Part shown: positions 1 to 8,103 of the stretch, one piece after another
Position numbering within the stretch: position 1 is the stretch's first letter
How the letters are laid out: every line of letters starts with the position of its first letter
Assembly: GCA_049323435.1 (NCBI GenBank)
Contig: JBMOMX010000017.1
Coordinates: forward strand, 1 to 64,000
Source of the DNA: UBA11222 sp049323435
Lineage (GTDB): Bacteria; Pseudomonadota; Alphaproteobacteria; UBA11222
Direction of reading: 5' to 3'
DNA length: 64,000 nucleotides
The notes under the pieces: generated by a model
The model's database searches: none
What the model saw: only the letters and a program-made list of their open reading frames with translations
Told to the model about the DNA's origin: nothing
Translations under genes and position numbers: made by a program

Positions 1-127
1 GTCCACTTTTATAGAGAGTGGGGGTCCACTTTTATAGAGAGTGGGGGTCCACTTTTATAGAGAGTGGGGGTCCACTTTTATAGAGAGTGGGGGTCCACTT
101 TTATAGAGAGTGGGGGTCCACTTTTAT
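1..127. repeat. 23-bp tandem repeat, five full copies plus a partial
   Basis: Copies begin at 1, 24, 47, 70 and 93; a sixth starts at 116 and diverges after about 12 bases. The five full copies are identical. Each unit carries short inverted arms (CCACT and AGTGG), so every copy, and every junction between copies, could form a small hairpin. There is no spacer sequence, so it is not a CRISPR array. Arrays of a GGGGTCCACTTTT-like word are reminiscent of the multiple terminal repeats of some insertion sequences (inference). Because it runs off the edge of the window, the true copy number is unknown. Confidence 0.9.
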
Positions 128-185
128 GGAGGGCTGGATGGCTTGCACCCCGGTTCAATCAGGCCACAAAGTGATCTAATCCCGA

Positions 186-614
186 TTACGGATCAATGCG
201 CGCCGTTGCGTAGCCGTTGATCACTTCCTGGCCTTTCTGGTTTTTGGTGCTGACGGCGAGATCGACATAATGCTTGCCGCCTTCCTCGCGCAGCGCCTCA
301 ACCGTGGCGGTGGCGGTCAGGTCGTCGCCTGGCCATACCTGGGTGGCGAAACGCACGCCATATTTGGTCAGCCGCCCGTCGCCGACATAATTGGTCAGCA
401 TTTTTCCGGTCAGGCCCATGGACAGCATACCGTGCGCGAACACGCTTGGATAACCGGCCACCTGGGTAGAAAATATTTCATCAGAGTGCAGAGGATTATA
501 ATCCCCGGACGTGCCCGAATACATGACCAGTTGCGTGCGGTGCAGATTTTCAACGACCACCTCGCTATGGGTGTCGCCAACTTTTAGTTTCTTTGCGCTT
601 AGTGGCATTTGCAT
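186..614 (-). CDS. MaoC-type (R)-hydroxyacyl dehydratase, single hotdog domain
   Basis: A 142-residue single-hotdog protein. It carries the hydratase-2 signature as YSGTSGDYNPLH near residues 32-43, with the Asp and His that form the catalytic dyad in (R)-specific enoyl-CoA hydratases and MaoC dehydratases. The length fits a lone MaoC domain. It lies 9 bp downstream of another hotdog gene on the same strand, so the two probably form a heterodimer like HadB with HadA/HadC, this one supplying the active site. Expected activity is reversible dehydration of a 3-hydroxyacyl-CoA or acyl-ACP in the cytoplasm. The substrate cannot be told from sequence. Confidence 0.85.
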   Translation of the reverse strand: MQMPLSAKKLKVGDTHSEVVVENLHRTQLVMYSGTSGDYNPLHSDEIFSTQVAGYPSVFAHGMLSMGLTGKMLTNYVGDGRLTKYGVRFATQVWPGDDLTATATVEALREEGGKHYVDLAVSTKNQKGQEVINGYATARIDP

Positions 615-623
615 GGGCCTCCT

Positions 624-1130
624 TTATTTCTGTTCAACGACACGTTCGGTCTGTACACCGACGCCGCGCGCAGTGATCACCAGTTCGCCTTTTTGATCGC
701 GATATTCACTGATGGTTTCACTGAATTTCAGCTTGCCGGAACGTTTGCCTTCTTTTTCCCATTTTTTTCCAGGCCTTACGGTGACCGTCAGCACGTCGCC
801 GGGCCGCAGATGCCGGTGATATTCGAAATGCTGTTCGGCATGCAGACCGCCGCCGCCGCCTTCCTTTTTCTCGCCTTCGGATTTGGGTTTGGGCGCAATG
901 CCGGTAGGGGTCTTGCCCGATCCTAGCCAGGGCTTGCCCACCTGCGGGCGCAGGAAAAAGTCCGGATCGAACTGCGCGCTGGCCTGCGCAAAGGTCGGTG
1001 GCGCGATAATGCCGCCAACCTCGGTTTTTTTGGCGTATTCCTCATCATGATAGATCGGATTGTCGTCGCCGACCGAACGCGCGAACATCATGATATGGGT
1101 TGCTTCCACGGGAAATTTCTTCACCGCCAT
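624..1130 (-). CDS. MaoC N-terminal-like dehydratase subunit (HadA/FAS1-like hotdog)
   Basis: A 168-residue hotdog protein of the MaoC N-terminal-like type. It has FARSVGDDNPIYHDEEYA near its start, matching the N-terminal half of two-domain dehydratases, and a Lys/Gly-rich insertion (about residues 80-95) before the second half of the fold. In the Had family such subunits pair with a catalytic MaoC subunit and shape the acyl pocket. The gene is immediately upstream of the MaoC gene at 186-614 and looks co-transcribed with it. Function in acyl-CoA or acyl-ACP dehydration is inferred from family and pairing. No regulator is adjacent. Confidence 0.8.
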   Translation of the reverse strand: MAVKKFPVEATHIMMFARSVGDDNPIYHDEEYAKKTEVGGIIAPPTFAQASAQFDPDFFLRPQVGKPWLGSGKTPTGIAPKPKSEGEKKEGGGGGLHAEQHFEYHRHLRPGDVLTVTVRPGKKWEKEGKRSGKLKFSETISEYRDQKGELVITARGVGVQTERVVEQK

Positions 1131-1201
1131 CTGGGTCTCCTCTCTGCTCTGGTTTCGTTGCAGCTAGTTTAGGCGAGGATGGGCTCGGCCCGCAATGGCG
1201 A

Positions 1202-1615
1202 TTAAGCGGATAGCAACTGAACAAATTTTCCCAGCTTTAACTTAGCGGCGCGGTCAGCAAGCTTTCTATCTGCCGTCACCATCTTACAGACCCGTTGCTG
1301 CGCCAGAGCGAGATAAAGGCAGTCATAAACCGGGTGATCCATGCGGATTGATAGATCAAAGGCCATATCAATCAGCGTTTCCACTGGCTCAAGATGATCT
1401 AGCGCCGCGCGAATAGCTGATAATCCGTGACGGGCCTTTGTCTCACCAATCTCGCCAAGCTGTAACCGGCGCCTAAGAACATTCGCCGTTTCCGCCAGAA
1501 TGATTGCCGGTGCAATAAGTTGCTCCCCGGAACCGATTAACAGTGTTGCCTGATCAGAGCCCACCTCCGCCAACACCCATTTGCACGCAACGCTCGCATC
1601 AATGACGAGCATCAT
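1202..1615 (-). CDS. PIN-domain ribonuclease toxin, VapC/FitB type
   Basis: A 137-residue PIN-domain protein. The acidic residues expected to bind Mg2+/Mn2+ are visible: D6 in VIDAS, E42 in LAETAN, D98 in VYDCLYLA and D116 in TADRKL. VapC toxins cleave RNA, often initiator tRNA or rRNA loops; the target here is unknown. Its start overlaps the last 4 bp of the antitoxin gene upstream (ATGA arrangement), the usual antitoxin-first order, so the pair is translationally coupled. All four acidic positions are present, so the toxin looks intact. Confidence 0.9.
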   Translation of the reverse strand: MMLVIDASVACKWVLAEVGSDQATLLIGSGEQLIAPAIILAETANVLRRRLQLGEIGETKARHGLSAIRAALDHLEPVETLIDMAFDLSIRMDHPVYDCLYLALAQQRVCKMVTADRKLADRAAKLKLGKFVQLLSA

Positions 1616-1845
1616 CGTGAATCACGGTCTTCACGGATCATTTGCGCGCTATCAATAGCAAACGGCTTTTGAGGCATTGCCCGGACAGAATCCAGAAGTG
1701 CAAGTTTTTCTGCAGGTGTCAGCCGCGCCTCCCGGCTAAGAATTTCCCGAAGCTCCTGTTCCAGCGAGTGGCCGTGCATCTCCGCCTTTTGCTTAAGCTG
1801 CGTAATGATGGTTTCTGGAAGGTTGCGAATAATGACCTGCCCCAT
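1612..1845 (-). CDS. FitA/VapB-type ribbon-helix-helix antitoxin
   Basis: A 77-residue protein. The N-terminal ribbon-helix-helix DNA-binding region (MGQVIIRNLPETIITQLKQK, then HGHSLEQELREIL) matches FitA-like antitoxins. The C-terminal half should wrap the PIN toxin encoded next. RHH antitoxins dimerise, bind their own promoter and neutralise the toxin, so autoregulation from the 50-bp gap to kdsA is likely, although I do not see a clear operator there. The start is the ATG within CCATGATCC on the opposite strand. Codon use does not stand out from the neighbours. Confidence 0.88.
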   Translation of the reverse strand: MGQVIIRNLPETIITQLKQKAEMHGHSLEQELREILSREARLTPAEKLALLDSVRAMPQKPFAIDSAQMIREDRDSR

Positions 1846-1880
1846 GATCCATGCCTCATTAGAGAGATATCAATTATGAT

Positions 1881-1908
1881 AGCATTGCCGCTGAGGTTAG
1901 GCAATGCT
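1881..1908 (-). terminator. Hairpin overlapping the kdsA stop codon
   Basis: Perfect 9-bp arms (AGCATTGCC and GGCAATGCT on either strand) are separated by a 10-nt loop. On the minus strand the first arm is the last codons of kdsA and the stop codon sits in the loop. The following bases are AT-rich but not a clean U-tract, so intrinsic termination is plausible rather than certain. It separates the kdsA operon from the toxin-antitoxin pair. Confidence 0.5.
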
Positions 1909-2733
1909 TTTCGCCAGCCGGTCGAACGCCATCAGGGTGGCGAGCAGCCCGGGCATGTCTTTCAGATGCACCATATTCGGCCCATCGGAGGGGGCGTGGT
2001 CTGGGTCCTGATGGGTTTCCATGAAGACACCCGCAACGCCCACGGCAACAGCCGCGCGGGCCAGCACGGGGACAAATTCACGCTGGCCGCCGCTGGTGGC
2101 GCCCTGGCCGCCGGGCTGCTGCACCGAATGCGTGGCGTCGAAGATCACCGGGCAGCCGGTCTGTTCGCGCATGACCGGTATCGCGCGCATGTCCGACACC
2201 AGCGTGTTATAGCCAAAACTGGCGCCGCGTTCGCACAGCAGGACATTAGGGTTGCCCGCGCCGATGATTTTATCGGCCACATGGCGCATATCCCACGGGG
2301 CCAGAAACTGTCCTTTTTTGACATTAATTGCTTTGCCGGTGGCGGCGGCCGCCAGAAGCAGATCCGTCTGCCTACAGAGGAATGCCGGAATTTGCAGCAC
2401 GTCCACCGCCTCTGCCACACGGGCGCATTGTTCGGGCAGATGCACATCGGTCAGCACCGGCATACCGAATTTCTCGCGCACTTCCATCAGAATTGGCAGT
2501 GCTGCATCCAGGCCAAGCCCGCGCGGCGTGGCGGCGCTGGTACGGTTGGCCTTGTCGAAGGAACTTTTGTAAATCAGCCCGATACCGGCCTTGACGGTGA
2601 TATCGCGCAAGGCCTCGGCCATTTCCAGCGCATGCGCACGGCTTTCAATCTGGCATGGCCCCGCAATCAGGATCAGCGGCAGATGGTTGCCGATGCTGAG
2701 CGAACCTGCCCGTACGGTACGCTGCGCGGTCAT
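1897..2733 (-). CDS. kdsA: 3-deoxy-8-phosphooctulonate synthase (Kdo-8-P synthase)
   Basis: Condenses phosphoenolpyruvate with D-arabinose 5-phosphate to Kdo-8-phosphate, the committed step to Kdo for lipopolysaccharide. About 278 residues, the usual length. Family sequence is clear from LILIAGPCQIES near the start through LCERGASFGYNTLVSDMRA and a C-terminal DGPNMV segment. The ATG start overlaps the pyrG stop by one base (TGATG); a GTG one codon earlier is possible but less likely. The GPCQIES form with Cys in the metal-site region would fit the metal-dependent class, but that is only suggestive. Co-transcribed with pyrG and secG. The pathway partners waaA and lpxK are at 18959-21204. Confidence 0.96.
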   Translation of the reverse strand: MTAQRTVRAGSLSIGNHLPLILIAGPCQIESRAHALEMAEALRDITVKAGIGLIYKSSFDKANRTSAATPRGLGLDAALPILMEVREKFGMPVLTDVHLPEQCARVAEAVDVLQIPAFLCRQTDLLLAAAATGKAINVKKGQFLAPWDMRHVADKIIGAGNPNVLLCERGASFGYNTLVSDMRAIPVMREQTGCPVIFDATHSVQQPGGQGATSGGQREFVPVLARAAVAVGVAGVFMETHQDPDHAPSDGPNMVHLKDMPGLLATLMAFDRLAKSIA

Positions 2734-4361
2734 CACACCAGCCGCGACTGGTCAAGCGCCGCCTTAACGAAGGACGCAAACAGCGGATGCGGATCGAACG
2801 GTTTGGATTTCAGTTCCGGGTGAAACTGCACGCCGATAAACCAGGGATGCGAGGGGATTTCCACAATTTCCGGCAGCAGCCCGTCAGGCGAAATTCCCGA
2901 AAAGATCAGGCCGCTTTTTTCGAGCAGTTCACGATAAGCCATGTTCACTTCATAGCGGTGGCGGTGGCGTTCACTGATACGCTGTGTTCCGTAGATTTCC
3001 GCGGCCTTTGATCCGGGCGCAAGCAGGGCGTCATATTTTCCCAGCCGCATGGTGCCGCCCATATCGCTATTGGCGGCGCGGATTTCGCGTTCATTGTCGC
3101 GTATCCATTCGGTCATCAGGCCCACCACACGGTCCTGGCAGGGGCCAAACTCGGTGGAACTGGCGGCCGGCAGTCCGGCCAGATTGCGCGCCGCCTCGAT
3201 CACCGCCATCTGCATGCCAAAGCAAATGCCGAAATAGGGCACCTCGCGCTCGCGCGCAAAAGTGACAGCGGCGATCTTGCCCGCCGCGCCGCGTTCGCCA
3301 AAACCGCCTGGCACCAATATGCCATGCACGTCAGCCAGATGGCTGACGCAATCCTCCAGTTCAAACAATTCGGATGCCAGCCATTTCATGCGGACCTTGA
3401 CCCGGTTGGCGATGCCGCCATGCGTCAGCGCTTCAGACAGCGACTTATAGGCGTCCAGAAGGCCGGTATATTTGCCGACGACAGCGATCGTCACCTCGCC
3501 ATCGGGGTGGCGCACCCGGCGTACAATTTCCCGCCACTGATCAATCTTCGGCGGCGCCGGATCGTGAATGCCAAAGGCGCGCAGCACCTGAATATCAAAA
3601 CCTTCGCGGTGATAGGCCAGCGGCACATCATAGATCGTGTCCACATCCAGCGCCTGAATGACGCTTTCGGGGCGCACATTGCAGAACAGCGCGATCTTGC
3701 GGCGCTCTTCCACAGGAATTTCCCGTTCGCAGCGGCACAGCAGCACATCGGGCTGGATGCCGATGCCGCGCAGTTCCTTTACCGAATGCTGGGTAGGTTT
3801 GGTTTTCAACTCGCCCGCGCTAGGTATGTACGGCACCAGGGTCAGATGCACGAAGGCGGCGCGGTCGCGCCCCAGCTCATTACCCAATTGCCGGATCGCC
3901 TCAACAAAGGGCAGGCTTTCAATATCGCCAATGGTGCCGCCAATTTCACACAGCACAAAATCCACATCCCCCACATCGGCGAGAATAAACGCCTTGATCT
4001 CGTCGGTGACATGCGGAATGACCTGCACGGTCGCGCCCAGATAGTCGCCCCGGCGTTCCTTGGCGATGATCTGCTGATAGATGCGGCCGGTGGTGAGATT
4101 GTCGCCCCTGCTGGACGCAACCCCTGTAAAGCGTTCATAGTGCCCAAGGTCAAGATCCGTCTCCGCGCCGTCATCGGTGACGTACACTTCGCCGTGCTGA
4201 TAGGGGCTCATGGTTCCCGGATCGACATTCAGATAGGGATCAAGCTTGCGCAAGCGCACACTGAACCCGCGGGCCTGTAGCAACGCGCCAAGCGCCGCCT
4301 GAGCCAACCCTTTGCCCAAAGAGGAAACCACACCGCCGGTGATGAAGATGAACCGCGCCAT
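2733..4361 (-). CDS. pyrG: CTP synthase
   Basis: Converts UTP to CTP with glutamine and ATP. The chosen start gives MARFIFITGGVVSSLGKG, the canonical N-terminus, at 542 residues; an in-frame upstream ATG would add 14 atypical residues. The N-terminal amidoligase (about 1-270) holds the SSLGKG loop. The C-terminal class I glutaminase shows the nucleophile Cys in GICFGMQMAVIE and the His/Glu pair in VQFHPELKSKP. It lies between secG and kdsA, a common alphaproteobacterial arrangement, and its stop overlaps the kdsA start, indicating translational coupling. Confidence 0.97.
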   Translation of the reverse strand: MARFIFITGGVVSSLGKGLAQAALGALLQARGFSVRLRKLDPYLNVDPGTMSPYQHGEVYVTDDGAETDLDLGHYERFTGVASSRGDNLTTGRIYQQIIAKERRGDYLGATVQVIPHVTDEIKAFILADVGDVDFVLCEIGGTIGDIESLPFVEAIRQLGNELGRDRAAFVHLTLVPYIPSAGELKTKPTQHSVKELRGIGIQPDVLLCRCEREIPVEERRKIALFCNVRPESVIQALDVDTIYDVPLAYHREGFDIQVLRAFGIHDPAPPKIDQWREIVRRVRHPDGEVTIAVVGKYTGLLDAYKSLSEALTHGGIANRVKVRMKWLASELFELEDCVSHLADVHGILVPGGFGERGAAGKIAAVTFAREREVPYFGICFGMQMAVIEAARNLAGLPAASSTEFGPCQDRVVGLMTEWIRDNEREIRAANSDMGGTMRLGKYDALLAPGSKAAEIYGTQRISERHRHRYEVNMAYRELLEKSGLIFSGISPDGLLPEIVEIPSHPWFIGVQFHPELKSKPFDPHPLFASFVKAALDQSRLV

Positions 4362-4440
4362 GGAATTGCACGTTAGAGGGTTTTGCGCGCCAGCAAAAGC
4401 CAACTATTTCATAATTGTGAAAAGCTGCGGATTCCCGCCT

Positions 4441-4755
4441 CTATTCCGATGACGGAACTGCGGGAAGTTCCGGCTTTGGGACCGATTCTTCTGTTTGCGG
4501 CGCCGAATCGAGTATCGAAGGGGCCGTAACCGTATCGCGCGCCAGCACCGTAAGGATGATGGAAGTGACAAAAAACCCGGCTGCCAGAACAGCCGTGGAG
4601 CGGGTCAGCAAATTGGCCGCGCCGCGCCCGGTCATGAAACCGCCCATAGGGCTGGCGCCAATTCCCAACGCGCCGCCTTCCGATTGTTGCAGCAGAACCG
4701 TAACAACCAGTGCAATGGCGAGCAGCAGATGAATGACAATGACTACGGTTTCCAT
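4441..4755 (-). CDS. secG: Preprotein translocase subunit SecG
   Basis: A small inner-membrane protein of 104 residues that assists SecYE/SecA protein export. There are two membrane segments, about residues 3-22 and 52-73. Between them is the conserved SecG loop with QQSEGGALG and a Gly-rich stretch. The C-terminal tail is Pro/Glu/Ser-rich, as in alphaproteobacterial SecG. It is the first gene of the secG-pyrG-kdsA run. The 200-bp gap upstream, shared with the divergent dehydrogenase gene, should hold both promoters. Confidence 0.93.
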   Translation of the reverse strand: METVVIVIHLLLAIALVVTVLLQQSEGGALGIGASPMGGFMTGRGAANLLTRSTAVLAAGFFVTSIILTVLARDTVTAPSILDSAPQTEESVPKPELPAVPSSE

Positions 4756-4959
4756 AAGCCTGTGCGGTTCCTTAAGAAATCAACCAAGAGAGAGAAATCA
4801 GCCTGGAAAAAAGGGCTAAAGCCCGGATTTTCAGCATTCCCGGGCGCTTCTGCGCACCCTACATACACAAAATGCCATTTTGACGCAATATCTGTCCGGC
4901 CTGGTCCAATTGCCTGCTAAAATAATGTTTCGCGTTGAATTTGCAGGAAAGTGGGTGTC

Positions 4960-7266
4960 ATGGGAGTATTCGCAACAGGCCAGCCTTTTCGCCGCAAGGA
5001 GGATGACCGTTTTATAACCGGCAAGGGCCGCTATGGCGATGATGTTAATGTACCAAATCAGGTCTATGCCGGCTTTGTGCGCTCGCCCCATGCGCATGCA
5101 CGCATCCTGAAAATTGATGCCGCCGCCGCTGCCGCCGCGCCCGGGGTCGTTGCCGTTCTGACAGGCGCGGACATGGCGCAGGCGGGCCTGGGCGGCATGC
5201 CCTGCATCGCGGTGCTGCCCGGCCGCAATGGCGGCCCCGGCAATATAACGCCCTACCGCGCGGCGCTTTGTTCCGGGATCGCGCGTCATGCGGGCGATCC
5301 GGTGGCGATGGTGATCGCCCAAACCTGGCAACAGGCACGCGATGCGGTTGATCTGGTGATGGTGGACTATGACGAACTGCCTGCCGTGACGGACGCCGTT
5401 GCCGCACTGGCCCCCGGCGCGCCGCAGATCTGGCCGGAGGCGCCAGGCAATCTGGTGGTAGACTGGGAACTGGGCGACCGGGATGCAACAGACGCGGCGT
5501 TTGCGCGCGCGCATCATGTGACAAGGTTGCGGCTGGTGAACAACCGGCTGGTCGCCAATCCTATGGAGCCGCGCATGGCGATCGGCGAATATGATCCGAG
5601 GACGGATCAATATACCATGCACACGGCGACACAGGGGGTGTTCCGCTGGCGCGGGCTGACGGCCGAGGCCGTGTTCCATATTCCGCCTGAAAAGATGCGG
5701 GTGCGCACCTATGATGTTGGCGGCAGTTTCGGCATGAAGGCGTTTTTATATCCTGAACAGATTGCCGCACTTTGGGCCGCGAAGCGGATTGGCCGGCCGG
5801 TGAAATGGACGGCAGATCGCACCGAAAGCTTTCTCACCGATAATCAGGGGCGTGATCAGATCAATGATGCGGAACTGGCGCTGGACAAAGATGGCCGGAT
5901 GCTGGCGGTGCGGGTGCGGACCATTTCCAATGCAGGCGCTTACGCCTCGGTGATGGGGCCGGGCGTGTCATGCCTGGGGGCGGGCGGTTTGCAGGTGGGC
6001 GTGTATGCCGTTCCGGTGATGTATCTCAATGTCACGCCGGCCTTCACCAATACCACGCCAACCGACGCCTATCGCGGCGCGGGCCGGCCCGAGGCCGCCT
6101 ATATTATCGAACGGCTGGTGGACGCGGCGGCCCGTGAGATGGGCATTGCGCCCGATGAATTGCGGGCGCGCAATTTCATCCGCCCGGAACAGATGCCCTA
6201 TGCGACGGCGGGCGGCTACACCTATGACAGCGGTAATTTTCTCCAGGTCATGAACGAGGCGAAACGGCTGGCGGATTGGGACGGGTTCGCAGCGCGCCAA
6301 CGCGAACGCAGGGCGCGCGGCGAATTGTCCGGCATCGGCATGGCTTATTATGTGGAAAAGGCGGGCGGCCCGCCGATGGAAACCGCGCGTGTGGATGTGC
6401 TGCCGGATGATACGATCCGGGTGTTCATGGGCAACCAGTCCAATGGCATGGGCCATGAAACCGTCTATGCGCAGATCATCGCCGATGCGCTGGGCGTGCC
6501 GTTTGAACGCATCACCGTCACCAGCGGCGACACCAATGAATTGCCTGCGGGCGGGCTGTCGGGCGGCTCCGGCTCCGGCCTGATGGGCAGCGGCGCCGCC
6601 AATATCGCCGCCGAGGCCACCATTGCCAAAGGCAGGCTGATCGCCGCGGAGAAATTGGAGGCGGCCCCCGCCGACATCGAGTATGACGCCGGCCATTTCC
6701 GCATCGCCGGAACCGACCGGACCATCAGCCTGTTCGACACCGCGCGCGCCAGCGGCCCGGCAGGCCTGGGCGCCAATGGCGAATATCACAATACCCCGTT
6801 CCAGTTTCCCAATGGCTGCCATATTTGCGAGGTGGCCATCGACCCCGAAACTGGTATCATCCGTGTACTGAATTATACGGCGGCGGATGATTTCGGCCAT
6901 GTGCTGAACCCGATGATCGTTGAGGGCCAGGTGCATGGCGGCATTGTGCAGGGGCTGGGCCAGGCGCTGGGCGAACATGCGGTGTTCGACCCGCAAACCG
7001 GGCAGATGCTGAGCGGCTCTTTCCTGGATTACTGGATGCCGCGCGCCGATGACATGCCCAATTTCACCGTCGCCTATTGCAACACGCCCTGCACCACCAA
7101 TGAAATGGGCATCAAGGGCTGCGGCGAGGCCGGATCAACCGGCGCGCCGCCCGCGCTGATGAATGCGGTGCTGGACGCCGTGGCGCATCTCGGCATTACC
7201 CATCTCGACATGCCGCTGACGCCGTTTGCGATGTGGCGGGCGCTGCAAGGGGGTGCTGCATGTTGA
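4960..7266 (+). CDS. Xanthine dehydrogenase/CO-dehydrogenase-family molybdopterin-binding large subunit (CoxL form II-like)
   Basis: A molybdenum hydroxylase large subunit of about 768 residues. The active-site loop reads AYRGAGRPE, the form II signature, not the AYxCSFR loop of true CO dehydrogenase. The catalytic Glu lies in GCGEAGSTGAPPA near the C-terminus. The ATG at 4960 is preferred to the GTG at 4951 because AGGAAA ends 9 bases before it. Enzymes of this family need an FAD subunit and a 2Fe-2S subunit, and neither is adjacent, so partners must be elsewhere or the fold is used differently. Substrate unknown: likely an aldehyde, purine or N-heterocycle. The stop overlaps the next gene by 7 bp. 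Confidence 0.88.
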   Translation: MGVFATGQPFRRKEDDRFITGKGRYGDDVNVPNQVYAGFVRSPHAHARILKIDAAAAAAAPGVVAVLTGADMAQAGLGGMPCIAVLPGRNGGPGNITPYRAALCSGIARHAGDPVAMVIAQTWQQARDAVDLVMVDYDELPAVTDAVAALAPGAPQIWPEAPGNLVVDWELGDRDATDAAFARAHHVTRLRLVNNRLVANPMEPRMAIGEYDPRTDQYTMHTATQGVFRWRGLTAEAVFHIPPEKMRVRTYDVGGSFGMKAFLYPEQIAALWAAKRIGRPVKWTADRTESFLTDNQGRDQINDAELALDKDGRMLAVRVRTISNAGAYASVMGPGVSCLGAGGLQVGVYAVPVMYLNVTPAFTNTTPTDAYRGAGRPEAAYIIERLVDAAAREMGIAPDELRARNFIRPEQMPYATAGGYTYDSGNFLQVMNEAKRLADWDGFAARQRERRARGELSGIGMAYYVEKAGGPPMETARVDVLPDDTIRVFMGNQSNGMGHETVYAQIIADALGVPFERITVTSGDTNELPAGGLSGGSGSGLMGSGAANIAAEATIAKGRLIAAEKLEAAPADIEYDAGHFRIAGTDRTISLFDTARASGPAGLGANGEYHNTPFQFPNGCHICEVAIDPETGIIRVLNYTAADDFGHVLNPMIVEGQVHGGIVQGLGQALGEHAVFDPQTGQMLSGSFLDYWMPRADDMPNFTVAYCNTPCTTNEMGIKGCGEAGSTGAPPALMNAVLDAVAHLGITHLDMPLTPFAMWRALQGGAAC

Positions 7267-7568
7267 CGACAAAACGTAAACCGGTAAGTGCTGGAGAAAT
7301 TCTGATTGAAGAATTCATGCGCCCGATGGGCCTGACCCAGAGCGCATTGGCGCAAGCGATGGGCGTACCGCGCAAACATGTCAACGAACTCTGCAACGAA
7401 CGCCGGGCCATCACGGCGCCAACCGCGCTCATCCTCGCCCGCGTAATCGGCAACAGCCCGGATTTCTGGCTAAACGTGCAGCGGCGCAGCGATCTGTGGG
7501 CGGCGATGCACTCACCAGCCGGACGCAAACTGATCAAGCGCGCCCGCCCGCTGAATGTGTCTGCATAA
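7260..7568 (+). CDS. HigA-family Xre antitoxin/regulator, no adjacent toxin
   Basis: A 102-residue helix-turn-helix protein of the HigA addiction-module antidote family: AGEILIEEFMRPMGLTQ, then ALAQAMGVPRKHVNELC as the HTH, with the typical SPDFWLNVQRRSDLW segment. The ATG at 7260 lies inside the end of the molybdo-dehydrogenase gene. An upstream in-frame start would be wholly internal to that gene, so it is not used. HigA normally follows a HigB/RelE toxin; none is present, the upstream gene being the dehydrogenase. It may be a solitary regulator or the survivor of a broken module. Confidence 0.85.
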   Translation: MLTTKRKPVSAGEILIEEFMRPMGLTQSALAQAMGVPRKHVNELCNERRAITAPTALILARVIGNSPDFWLNVQRRSDLWAAMHSPAGRKLIKRARPLNVSA

Positions 7569-8103
7569 GGGGGGCTGGCCATCACCGTGGGGTAGGTTAG
7601 CTTGTCATGGCGTGGTAATGACATGTCAAGGCTTCTGAACGGCCGCCACCCGCCAGTATCAAGCGGGACATACATATGGCGAGCATTCTTAAGGATGGAA
7701 GGGCAGTATTTAATATTGCTGGCAACAAATATCCTATTGTTGTGTGGATCAACCGCGGCAATCCCCGCCGCAAGCTCTGCCGTTGCACAACTCAAAAAAA
7801 GCAAACATGGTCAATGCTTTGCTAACAAAATACTGTGTATGCGCAATGGCCCGGACCAATAATTTTTACGGGATATTAATGCCTGTGCGCTTTAATGGTC
7901 TGCGTAGGGATCACGTGCTTCGCCGGATTGCTGAAGGCGCGGCCTGATCTAAATTACATGGGACAGGGGTTCGCGCCAAACGGCATTTCGCATTGGCGGC
8001 GCGCTTCTCGAAACGGCAATCCGTCAGGAATGGCGGGACGCAAAGCTACCGGCCCCGATGCCTTTTCAGGCAGGGCAGCGGGGCTACCGAAAGGAGAGAG
8101 AGT
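7569..8103. other. 535-bp gap, no supported gene
   Basis: Short open frames exist on both strands but none has a convincing ribosome-binding site or recognisable sequence. The middle (about 7670-7870) is more AT-rich than its surroundings. The last 15 bases hold AAAGGAGAG, the ribosome-binding site of the ParA-like gene. Confidence 0.6.

Noticed and set aside
1..127. CRISPR array
   Set aside because: Repeats are directly joined with no unique spacers and no cas genes are in the window.
1642..2823. A 393-codon open frame antisense to kdsA
   Set aside because: No family resemblance, and it covers the complete canonical kdsA coding sequence.
4960..7266. Aerobic carbon monoxide dehydrogenase
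   Set aside because: The active-site loop is AYRGAGR (form II) and not the Cys-containing form I loop, and the partner subunits are missing.
7602..7862. Possible 86-codon gene with a hydrophobic stretch
   Set aside because: No ribosome-binding site, no similarity I can recognise, and it is embedded in a featureless gap.
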